A stretch of DNA of 64,000 nucleotides from Trichostrongylus colubriformis (taxonomy: Eukaryota; Nematoda; Chromadorea; Rhabditida; Trichostrongylidae). The stretch covers positions 47,750,203 through 47,814,202 of the forward strand of contig OZ022257.1 in NCBI GenBank assembly GCA_963978905.1, given 5' to 3'. A program made the position numbers and the translations under genes. Under the pieces are notes generated by a model, which was given only the letters and a program-made list of their open reading frames with translations, ran no database searches and was not told the DNA's origin. Below, in pieces: positions 46,250 to 55,683 of the stretch (within the stretch, counting starts at the first letter, position 1; every line of letters starts with the position of its first letter).

Positions 46250-46690
46250 ACAACTGCACAGGCGACAATGTGCTTAAGGGCACCAGTAAGGGCAAGGGAA
46301 AACTGAGATCTGGGAGTACATGTTCTCTGAAAACGAACCTTGTACTTTAGATGAGGTCATATGTGGCGAAAACCGCATTGCGAGAGAGCGACTTGGGGTT
46401 CTTATCACGCTTCCGCGGCACGATTTGCGTGCAGCAGCGTCAACCGGGCGAGTTGCGCGAAGGCGGGACGACGTTCGTGGCGGGCTGATTCAGCCTCTGG
46501 CCTGTCTGAAGTCTACCTCCAGCCTGTGAGGCAGAGAGGCGCAAGAGAGACGACGCTTTCGGATTCCTACTTCTCGCTTTTTTTTCGCAGTTTCATGGTT
46601 CTTTCTCTGCTTTTACACTACTGAGCACCACTACTTTTATAATCCGCAATCTGCCAAATTTGCCCCTTCCAGTATCTTCAATCATCCCTT
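46250..46690 (+). repeat. dispersed repeat, partner of 10830-11260
   Basis: Colinear with 10830-11260: GATGAGGTCATATGTGGCGA, CGACTTGGGGTTCTTATCAC, GCGGGACGACGTTCGTGGCG, GGCTGATTCAGCC, and CCGCAATCTGCCAAATTTGC near the end. This copy also shows GCGGCCGGCCACAACTGCAC at its left side. No domain found. Confidence 0.6.
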
Positions 46691-47730
46691 ATTTATTATA
46701 TCATATCAACCTCAATCATGCTATGGTGAGGCTCTCATCAACGTATTCGTTTTTTATATGTAGATACGCCACGCTGTCTACTTTTTTCGGAGTCGTAATG
46801 GCACATGCATGTCATTTGACCTATACGATGACTTGCGTGGACCAATTGATGTCCAAGGCTGAGGCCGTGGCACGGATTTTGGTCACCTGACCATGCGAGC
46901 GGATGCAGCGCCACCTGTTACTACACCATTCCCAGCTAAGAATTTATTGTAGGTGAGGCAACATGTGGAAAAGTCTATGAGTACCAAACTCTCTGACTAT
47001 CGAAATCAAGTGGGTGCGAACGACGATAACCCTGCAGAAGCAATTATAGCTATAAAACGCACTCATTACATACTGCGATACGTTCTTTTCTCCTTTAGTT
47101 TTCTGTTAGTAGAAACAATTAGAAGCTTTTCCAGAAATACAACGGACATAATTGTATTTCATGTGAAATAATTGCCTTGAGTAATGGTTTATTAGCTGTC
47201 TAGACCGCTTCTTGAAACTATCAAAAAGTGATAATGTATTGCGAGGAATTCAGTTCGTCTCTACGATATCCTATTCGTAGCTGCTTTCGCCGTTGTTTTT
47301 ACAAATATAGCACATAGTAATTATCAATAATCGCGGATAGCAAATTGTTTTTGCCTACATTTGAGGACATCTGTACTTCAAAATCTTCTCATTTTAGTGT
47401 CCACAAAAGTCTAGATATAGAATAGCATATGAGAAGCCGATCCTGTTGGGGTTATGTCGGTCACCTTCACTTCACGCTTAATTTATTATGTCTGAATGCA
47501 TAAAAAGCTGATACCACATAATTTTGCCGATCCGTCAATTACTGCATCGGACAAAACTTATCGAGACTTTTAGTTTTTGTTGAGTGCCGATTTCCGCCGC
47601 ATCCCGCCACGGAGGTTCCACCCATTCCGTCCTTCTGCATTTTTTTCTCCTGGTAGGCCCATAAGATCGAATTTTTTCCAAGTTCACGAAGCTTTTCATA
47701 TTTCTGTGACCACTGATTTAACTTAATTGA
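46691..47730. other. stretch with no recognised gene
   Basis: Short ORFs only, no domain. AT-rich. Confidence 0.4.
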
Positions 47731-47792
47731 TTGTCTGAATGTGTATAAGGCAGTGTGAGACTTGAGACTGAGCCTTATACACATTCAGACAA
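47731..47792. repeat. perfect 21-bp hairpin with 20-nt loop
   Basis: TGTCTGAATGTGTATAAGGC (47732-47751) is the exact reverse complement of 47772-47791; one more pair closes the base. TTAATTGATTGTCT occurs just before it and again near 47820, a direct repeat around the hairpin. The arms are short for a microRNA precursor. Confidence 0.8.
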
Positions 47793-47932
47793 ACATGAGG
47801 CTTCGGGACAAGACAATGCTTAATTGATTGTCTTGAAAGCATTTGGTTTATCTGTACCGACCCCACTACTTTTTTTTCGAACTGCGTCTACATAGTTCTG
47901 TGACTGGTACTTTTGAGTACTCAGATTTAATA

Positions 47933-49562
47933 TAAGGTTGTTGCAAAATCAATTTCGATCTCAAGATATGTAAAACGAAAAAGATTTTTTTATCCTGAAC
48001 TATTCAATATCAAGGGGAGTCAAATTTTTTTTGGTAGGTTTTTTTCTGCTCTTTCGAAAGCTTCTAAGAAAGTCGCTCTAGGGCTGCGTATAATCACGAA
48101 CCGACGCGACTATCGAGTCATAATGCTTTACGAATTTAACCCATTGACGCCCGCATGAGACGCCGGGTTCTCACTCGGTATTGATCTCAAACAAAAAATT
48201 TTCAGTGCTTCCGTGGCTCTGTGTGTTCCATAAACTCGAAAGCCAACTGATGCTTTTCCTCTGAGTTTCTGGTGCACATTACTAGTTGACATCTTCAATT
48301 TGAAAAATATTATGGGACTTCAAAATCACACAGTGGATGCTCACAAGAATGAGAGTCAACCCTCAACTCAGTTAATAAGTTCTTGAAACACTTCTTTCGG
48401 CTGGCGTGCTGTATATCAGGTAACGTAATGATATTTTACGTCAACTTTGTCTGAGAAGAAGTTGCTTGGTTCCTTCTGTTCACTGTTCATATTGTTATAT
48501 GTTGTTATAGGTTGCTCCATGTGTTTGGAGGAATAGAACATCATATTTTTGTACAAGGAATAATTTTCTAGATGGATCTTCACCTAATGGTGTCGAGAAA
48601 ACGCCAGTTTGCTTGAAACACATGAAATATCTGGTAACCTAAAGCTAGTTGACAGTTATTTATTATTATCTCCTTCTTTGTAGCGGAGTACGCATGCGCG
48701 CGAAACGGCGCGGGCGTCAATGGGTTAAATTGGGACACTCCGCAGTGGAGGCAGCCCGTAATCTCAGCATTGTTTTGAGGAGGAATTGTCCTTGCGAACG
48801 TATAGCTGAGCTCTGGTTTGAAAATTTGCTTCTAGCGATTTTGATCTCGAAGTGAGGTCGGGTCGCGGCCGCAGGTCGTCGCTTAATGATGAAGATTTAA
48901 GGAGAGCCGTCGAAGCAAACCTGGAGACGTTGTGCTCGTACAATAGCAGAAGACCCAGGCGTACATTACTCTACAGTGGTCAGACACTTGCTGGAAATCG
49001 GCAAGGTGAAGAAGATGTTGAAGTGGGTGCCTCATGAGCTGCTGATGAGCAGCGTCTGGCACGTTTCGACTCCTGCTCCAACCTCCTAGTTCGCTATAAG
49101 AATAAGCCACTTGTAAACCGTATTATAACTGTAAATCGGCTCTTTATGATAACAGGAAACGGGGATTAGTCTAGATAGATAAGGATGCTAATCAGAAAAC
49201 ATTTCCTAAACCCGACCTTCACCCTAAAGAGGTTATGATAACTGTGTGGTGGTGTTGTAAAGGTGTAATCCATTATAAATTCTTGCAACATGGTCAGCCA
49301 GTCACAGCAGAGTCTGACTGTTGTGATCCGAAGCAAATGTATAGGAAGTTGTAAAAATTGTGGCCGGCGGTGGTGAATAGAAGAGGGCCGATCCTGTTGC
49401 AGGACAACGCAAGGCCACCCACCTCACAAAACAGTCCGCCAAAATTGACCCACCTAGGTGTGAAAGTTTGCCTTACCCAGCGTATTCTCCCGACCTCTTC
49501 CTCACAAAAAATCACTTTTTTCGAGATCCAGGGAACACCTCGATGGACTCAAGAAATCTAGG
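47933..49562 (+). pseudogene. mariner transposase relic, split by a MITE
   Basis: Starts at a TIR-like AGGTTGTTGCAAAATCAATT after TA. The N-terminal NRRDYRVIMLYEF ends at 48139 and continues KLGHSAVEAARNL from 48729 once the inserted MITE is left out. Then KVKKMLKWVPHELL near 49010, HPKEVMITVWWCC-type region near 49230, LLQDNARPPTSQN near 49397 and PAYSPDLF near 49480. The ITCDEKW block with the first catalytic Asp is lost and many stops and shifts occur. It ends abruptly against a Penelope-like fragment at about 49562. Confidence 0.82.
48140..48724. mobile_element. 585-bp piggyBac-type MITE with TTAA duplication
   Basis: Ends CCCATTGACGCCCGC and GCGGGCGTCAATGGG are inverted repeats, flanked exactly by TTAA at 48136-48139 and 48725-48728. 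TTAA targets and CCC-starting ends are hallmarks of piggyBac elements. The interior has no transposase. It sits inside the mariner transposase frame, which closes when the MITE and one TTAA are left out. Confidence 0.9.
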
Positions 49563-49778
49563 ATATCCACTCCCTTGAGTGAGCACAGGGTCCAAGTCCA
49601 TGGCAATGTCGAAGTCGATGTTGAGATCACTATTCTAGCACGTGAACAGGAGATCTCAGCACGCAAAACCCTTGAAGCGTTATTGATCAAGGCGAAGGAC
49701 CTTAAAATTAATAGGAAAGACGAACGCGTGACGATTACTAGAGAGTTGGCACCGTTCGTGGATTTGTGCGGCCTTTGA
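49562..49778 (+). CDS. Penelope-like element, C-terminal fragment
   Basis: Reads LSEHRVQVHGNVEVDVEITI, LAREQEISARKTLEALLIKA, then DLKINRKDERVTITRELAPF and VDLCGL before the stop. This is the conserved end after the GIY-YIG endonuclease of Penelope-like polyproteins. Everything upstream (RT and the YIG core) is missing, so it is 5'-truncated, the usual result of target-primed insertion. Confidence 0.78.
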
Positions 49779-50270
49779 CCTACGCGGTCGAACCCGCGCG
49801 GGGCGCTGAGGCGGGGGTCCGATGTTGGAACCCCGAAATCAATTGCTAACAGGCAACGGGGCGCGGGGTTCGTCATTGAAACCTAAAATCAATGGAAATA
49901 GGACGACGGGCGGCAATCATCATGGATCGATAACCTTTGGCATATTTTTCAATAGTAATGTCCCTGGGGGGTTCCCATAAGTAATCTTACCTAACCTTGG
50001 GGGCTTAAAACACATATATAAGCACCGCCGTAAAATCCCAGCTTTAGGTGCTAGATACAGCTCCACATTTCCATGAGGTTAGGGAGTTTCATTGTATCGT
50101 TTATGACTGATTCACCCTTGGTGTTCCTTTGTAATTTGAAATAGGGTAATCGACGTTTTGCATCACTTATATGTTTCGGCTTTCCAGGCTGTGAAGAAGG
50201 CCATTTGGCCGAAACGTCAGCCGAATAATTTGTATAATAAACATTATAACAATCTCGGAGGCCAACCACA
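49779..50270 (+). mobile_element. Penelope-like 3' UTR / terminal region
   Basis: GC-rich CGCGCGGGGCGCTGAGGCGG then an AT-rich part, leading to the GCCGAAACGTCAGCC motif and TTTGTATAATAAACATT. The sequence after the ORF has the layout of a Penelope-like terminal repeat; the right boundary is approximate. Confidence 0.55.
50175..50225 (+). ncRNA. hammerhead-ribozyme-like motif
   Basis: Stem I TTCGGCT (50175-50181) pairs with AGCCGAA (50219-50225). CTGTGAAGA stands where the core CUGAUGA is expected. GGCC-ATTT-GGCC (50199-50210) forms stem II, followed by the invariant GAAA (50211-50214) and C-GUC with minimal stem III. The order fits the hammerheads described in Penelope-like elements. The first core box is altered (extra bases), so cleavage is doubtful. 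Confidence 0.6.
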
Positions 50271-51725
50271 ACGTATTAGTGATACTGTAAAATGCCGAGA
50301 TTAATGGAGAGTCGGACATGGAGCATATTTTCACTTTTTTAGTATCAAAAATCTTTATTATGGGGAGTAAAAAGTTGTGTTCGGAAGACCACAAGACCAC
50401 ATTTTCGCAAATAATTTCAGATAATGATTTGCACAAATCCAGTGACAACTGCCATCACCATATAGCGCACCGGTGCCTTGGATTCATTTTGGACTTTGAT
50501 GAGCAGTGGAATGCAGTAGCAAAAGAAGGGGAATTCATAGCAGCCATGGTCATCCTAAAACATATATACTGAAGTTTCATAGTTTAGCAGTGACCTTCTT
50601 AGACCTGCATTTCGTGAAAGCGAAAAGTCGATTCTGCTATCGCGAAACATCGTCAACGGATTTTAAGTTCCACTTCATGAATGACTGACCGGTACTCTAA
50701 CGGTGGATGTGGGTTAAACAGCTGCTCATATAGGGTGAACTCCGCCGTTTTGCTGCACCACAGCTGGAATACTCTTGTATAAAAAACCAGCGTCTTGCTC
50801 ACAGTACTGTTCGTGGGCGTTTTTTAAGAATCTTACGTACCGACGATGTTCAATCTTTATATATGGCGATAGTGACTTTTGCCTATCATCAGAAGAGACT
50901 GATGATAAGGAGGTAAAGACACCCGGAAGAGGCAATATTGGCCAACGGTACTGCGCACACTACGCCTCACTAAGAGTCGAGTGTTGAGCCATTGGATGTT
51001 TTAAACGTGTTTTTTTTATATGTATTCGTTTCTTTTCCTTGTTTGTTTGCTTCACTTGTTTGTTTCTATTTGTTGTTTCTGTTTAACATCATAATTGACA
51101 AAATCAATTCAGCCTTCTCCGTCCGTCGTCGGCAGACAACTCGGCCACTCAAGCGTGCAGTTCGAGGTGAAACGTGCTAGGATCGCTATAGCGTCTCGGA
51201 GACGCGTCTTTCAACGCTTTCACTATGCGCTGTCTCTTCTGGGTTCAAGTGTTCGCTTACAGAAAACTGTGTTTCTACGCATGATTTTTCCTTGCCCCAC
51301 TCTCGGGGCCTCAGCAAGTTAATGTGGCACTGATGGCGCATACGGTAAACTTACACAGCTTTGACTGATAGTAGGGTATCAACTGCTCTTTGAAGCGACT
51401 GCGAAGAGCCAACCACTAGTCCTGAGTGTCTGCAACACGGATTGGAAAGAGGGTGCACGGCGCTTTTCAGGGACGGAGTGATGAACTCAAGAGATCGTTT
51501 AGGCTGATCTGGATCAACTGTGGGATAATGTTGAAATAAGACCGTCGAGGTGCTCAGAAGCAGCAGAGAAACCATGCAACGAAAAGGTTGAAATCACAAG
51601 AGCACACTCACCCTTCACATATTGGTTCGCACCCTCTGTATCACTATCCGTTGAAGGCATAATGCAGACGACGACGACGACTATGCCAGCCAGCTACAGA
51701 GGTTGTCCACCCCCCCCCCCCCCCG
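50271..51725. other. stretch with unidentified ORFs
   Basis: ORFs at 50318-50572 and 50775-50987 are plausible in composition (the latter has a Glu/Asp-rich SSEETDDKEVKTPGRGN) but match nothing I know. Coding status is open. Confidence 0.35.
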
Positions 51726-52310
51726 AGTTTCGGTAAACGGACAAATGTGCAGAGGGAAGTCCTACCGCGACACATGAGCTCGCGTGTCGGCATCTATCAT
51801 GAGGTGCGCACGTTGGTATGCTTATAAGCTCTAGGTCTCCTTTTCCCATCGGGCAAGCCTCTTCATGAGAAGCACATGAGACCTTAGCCTATTACGGTGT
51901 GAAAGGGCGACTCTTCCCTTGCAATGCGCGCGCGAAGCGCGATTTATGAGCCTACAATAACGTGAACCGAAGGGAGAAGAGCCCATCTGACAAGAACCCC
52001 AGCCGCAAATAAATCTGCGATTTAGGATCCCAATCGCGATAACAACGGCCGATCCTCCTCCACACCGCCACTGCCCCACGGCTTTCACCGTTTTTATAGA
52101 ACTGACCAATGCGATCAGTGTTGGCTTCCCCACAATCATGTGTAGTACACTCTGAGAGTAGTTCGCTACATGCTCTCTCTTACGCGGAGTGCAGACGGAG
52201 CGACGAAAAGGGAGAAAGTCTGTGCCCAATGGCGACGAGCTGCGACGCGAGCTCACGGTTCGCGGTAGGTCTCCCTCTGCACATTTGTCCGTTTACCGTT
52301 CCTCCCCCCT
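51726..52310. mobile_element. ~585-bp MITE with terminal inverted repeats
   Basis: TCGGTAAACGGACAAATGTG then CAGAGGGAAGTCCTACCGCG (51728-51770) is inverted at 52258-52300 (GCGGTAGGTCTCCCTCTG..CACATTTGTCCGTTTACC). The inner part CGCGAGCTCA continues the match. A C15 run (51710-51724) sits at the left end. ORFs inside lack domains. Confidence 0.72.
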
Positions 52311-52629
52311 CTCCCCACCTGCGGAGCAGCTCTGCACTGCAGGTGCGGATACCGAAAACATTTAAACGCGAGTTCCTCTGCATATAATCAATATTCGAAT
52401 TTCATTCACGGAAAATATTTCTTCCTTACTGAAATAACTGATTTATTTCAGTAAATCTGATAAGCCCGAAGTGCTTGACATAAACATTAGACTAAACAGT
52501 TTCGAGTAAATACAACTCCCACTGATTTCTTTTAGCTCATAGTGCACTGCCGCTTTAACAAGTATTTAGCGTTTCTGAACTCCCAAAATTTCGCTGAGTT
52601 CGAGGCACTTGAGTGGCAACTAATGTTAG
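52311..52629. other. short spacer, nothing recognised
   Basis: AT-rich sequence between the MITE and the tandem array. Confidence 0.4.
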
Positions 52630-53060
52630 ATTGATACTGATAGCGGTCGATATGATTCGATAAAGAGCGTCACAAAGCAAATGTCGCCAAATTCATTTCG
52701 CCTTTCACGTTGAAGAGCTGTGACAGTCACAGGTATGTAATAGGAAGGGAATGGTATATTAATAGTGGGTAATCCAAAGGGATAACGGTCGATAAAACTC
52801 GTTGAGGAGCGTCAAAACGCAAATGTCGCATTGTTTTGGTGTTGCCCTAGAGCACTGACACACATAGATGCTTTACGGGATGGGATGGAGGCATCAATGG
52901 TGAGTGATCCAAGCTAATAACCTTTGATAATGGGGAGCGACGGAAGGTAAATGTCAGCAAGTTCGTTCCGCTTTCCTGATGACAGTTCAAGCCACATTCA
53001 CAGGTATTGCAGGGTACGAAGACCTTAATGATGACTAATCAAAACTGATAGCGGCTCAGG
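52630..53060. repeat. degenerate tandem repeat, ~135-140 bp units
   Basis: Three to four units starting near 52633, 52775, 52905 and 53042: GATA(G/A)CGGTCGAT.., GAGCGTCA(C/A)AA(A/C)GCAAATGTCGC, and CACAGGTAT near the end of units. Divergence is high, so the array is old. Confidence 0.6.
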
Positions 53061-54079
53061 GGCTGATGTGAGCCAGTGGCTGAGATAAAACCCGGTACAC
53101 TACTTATCAGTTCTATACGATCGCCACAATAGAAGCTTCCGATGCTCAGTTCCATTGGATTAACGTAATTTGTTTATGTTTTGATATCAAATGCCGATGT
53201 ATTGACCGCTGAATCGGCTCGCGCTAAAAATAATGGTGCACTTCTCTATACTGCGATACCAGCAACAAAACTGGGTGTCGACCGCCAGATTAAGTAAGTT
53301 CAAAGTAGTGGGGCAAGGTTGTGAAAACGATAAGCACCGATAACTGGCACATGGATTAGCCATCAACATGTAGGAATTACATGCTTAGCAAGTGGACCAA
53401 TTGCGAACACAGAACAGTCCACTTATAAACTATCTAAACTCTCAAAAGTAATCGCTTCAGCCAGAAAAGCTAAATGATCAGTGGACAAATGCATTGATCC
53501 TAGATACCGTATTAAAGAGGCACCGAACGTTGAATCATCTGAGCCGTCAAAAAGTGGTGCCCTCTTCAGCAGTGTGATATGCAGTTTCAAATGCATAGAT
53601 TATCGGGAGCTCTGATCTCGAATGACATTTCGATGCTATTTCAGTGGCAACCGGACTAATTATGGTGTGCGATCGTATTCTGATCTTGTTACTCATAACG
53701 AAATAGCAGACAGCCATGCGAGAGCTCTATTGAAATACGAAACGTTGTTCTCATGAACCGTAGTTGCTTGAATTCTTAGCTTAACATGTACTCCAACAAC
53801 ACTAGTTTCTTCTCCAGTTTTTTTCTCCCCTCCTATCCTCAGGTAGGACTGGCAAACTTATTACATGGCCGTCATTCTCACCAGTTGGGCTAGCGCACAC
53901 TACTGAGCGCGTTACATCATGGGCGCCAGTAAGTTGATCGGAAGTGCTTTCTATGCATTCAGTCAGTAACCATTACAATATCACGTTGCTCCCACTTTAG
54001 GCGGGTCTCGGCTCGCTTCAAGCATGTTCAAGATGGCCTTCACGTTGGTCATTTCTTCCTGGTCTCAAAGCTGCGTTGT
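53061..54079. other. stretch with no recognised gene
   Basis: No domain-bearing ORF and no repeat partner in the window. Confidence 0.4.
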
Positions 54080-54460
54080 AACCAAGCTATGAATTCTTGC
54101 TGTGTAAACAGCCCACTCGGGGCGCGCTCCGCCCACGGTGCCCGGGCTTCTTTCATGACTTTCAAAAGCTCATGTCTGACCTTGACCCATCTTTTCCCCA
54201 CGTTTTGGTTAATCTGGAACCTAATCAACAATTTTCGGTTCGAGTGCCAAAATTTCGGTGTCTGCTCCGCATACCGTGAGCGAAGCTTAACTTGGTTCAT
54301 GTCTCCCTCACTATCCTATGCCCTACCCACTTCAAAATTGTCCCTATCTCCACAGGTTGTTTTTCATGTGCCTGATCTCGTGACGGACAGAGGGACGGAC
54401 GGATAGATGGTGGCACGGACGGAGGGACGGACAGACAGACGAAGTTTTTTATATTTACTG
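54080..54460. repeat. repeat with GACGGACAGACAGAC end
   Basis: GGGGCGCGCTCCGCCCACGG, a CTGACCTTGACCCATC block, CCCTACCCACTTC, CCACAGG and the end GGACGGACAGACAGACG then TTTTTTATATTTACTGA. The order resembles one unit plus the end of the array at 22195-23180, so both belong to one mobile family. Confidence 0.55.
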
Positions 54461-54929
54461 AGGATAGTTTTTGTCTGAATCTAGAAGAGCATTCTCAAAA
54501 ACACTTTTGTAGTAGAAGTCTATCTTTTACCTGAGAGAATCCGAGGAAAAATAGCTGATCCTGAGTGAAACCGTCCACGGCTTCGGTTTCCGCACTTTCA
54601 CTCAGTTTTGAAAAGTGCTTCTGGTAAGCCTGACGAATAGTACATTGCTATTTACTCATCATCTAATACTTGCAGTTGTTGTCTTGCGTGCTCCACTATC
54701 TACGCTATCGGACACCTCACGAGTGTATCTCCCACAGGGGTGTAGAAACCGCTCACAATCATGCCTTCTTCTTGGTAAAACCGTATATAAAAAGCTGAGT
54801 TTCGATCGCTGGGCTATCAGCTTTTCTTGTGCCACTTTTTGTTGGCCTGCCGAACAGTAGGGCTATCAGCTTCAGAGTGCAAGAGGGCACTTATTGGCTA
54901 GCCACACTCACCTTTGTTATAATCAGCAG

Positions 54930-55085
54930 GCAAGCGGCAAATTCGATGAGAGGCGTTCGTACTCTACGCACCGGCACCGACACCGGTAGCGATGATGACA
55001 AAATTGTCTGCCCGCCGCCGACCAAAGCGCCACTGCGGGTGACTCGCTCCGTTCGTAGAACGCTCGACCCAACCACACAATATTA
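54930..55085 (+). repeat. single arm of the GC-rich repeat seen at 24345-24995
   Basis: GCACCGGCACCGACACCGGT, GATGATGACAAAATTGTCTG, CCCGCCGCCGACC and CCCAACCACACAA match both arms of the fold-back at 24.3-25.0 kb. One frame reads TGTDTGSDDDKIVCPPPTKA here and a related [11 protein letters not shown] in the other copy. Confidence 0.65.
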
Positions 55086-55116
55086 TAATAGATTTTTCCA
55101 AGAGTCGGCTGTCCTT

Positions 55117-55552
55117 TTCAGGCCTCCGTCTGAAGACTTATTCTAATTTTTGCTGAAATAAGAACTGCCTGAAGAATATTAGTTCACATTTCGGTGGGAA
55201 TTCCAAGCGCGCTTAAAAAATTCGCTCAACAAAACAGTCCATAACTTCCGGAGGTGATACGTGTTATCCTCGATCTCCTTGTCCGACCTCTCAATGTTCT
55301 CGTAAATAGGAGATCGAGGGCTCGGACTAAGGAGACACCTGAAAAGTTTCGGGAGTTATGGAAAACTTTGTTAGAAGATTTTCTCAAAAGTGAACGGAAT
55401 TCCTTCTAGAAATTCAACCGCACATCTTTCCTGAAGTCATTTTAGCAGAACGGTAGAATCAAGTTATCATTTTAGCAGAAAGGTAACAGTAGAATCAAGT
55501 TATCATGTTAGCAGAAAGGTAGGATCAGTCCTCAGACGGAGGCCTGGAACTG
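55117..55552. mobile_element. ~435-bp MITE with nested palindrome and tandem repeats
   Basis: TTTTCAGGCCTCCGTCTGA at 55117 is inverted at 55530-55552 (TCAGACGGAGGCCTG). Inside, 55185-55290 is inverted at 55305-55405 (GGAATTCC.., CCATAACTTCCGGAGG, CTCGATCTCC). Three copies of a 30-36 bp repeat (TTTAGCAGAAAGGTAGAATC) fill 55438-55531. The ORF entering from the left ends in the terminal repeat. Confidence 0.7.
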
Positions 55553-55683
55553 ATTTCAGTTTTTTTGGGAAAAGCTGGAATCGAAACAGATTCTCAAAAC
55601 ACCTGCAATTAGGTCGCACATAGTCTTCCCGGACTTAGATTTTATTTTGGTATCTTACATCAGCAGTTCTCAGTTTTTCTCAA

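Noticed and set aside
47731..47792. microRNA precursor
   Set aside because: The stem is only 21 perfect base pairs with a 20-nt loop. Real precursors have longer, imperfect stems.
52630..53060. CRISPR-like array
   Set aside because: Units are long, diverged and without constant repeat-spacer alternation; the genome is eukaryotic.
54829..55146. 105-codon ORF with a CPPPT motif
   Set aside because: As a complete gene it fails: the start lies in unrelated sequence and the end in the terminal repeat of a MITE. The central part is reported as a dispersed repeat.
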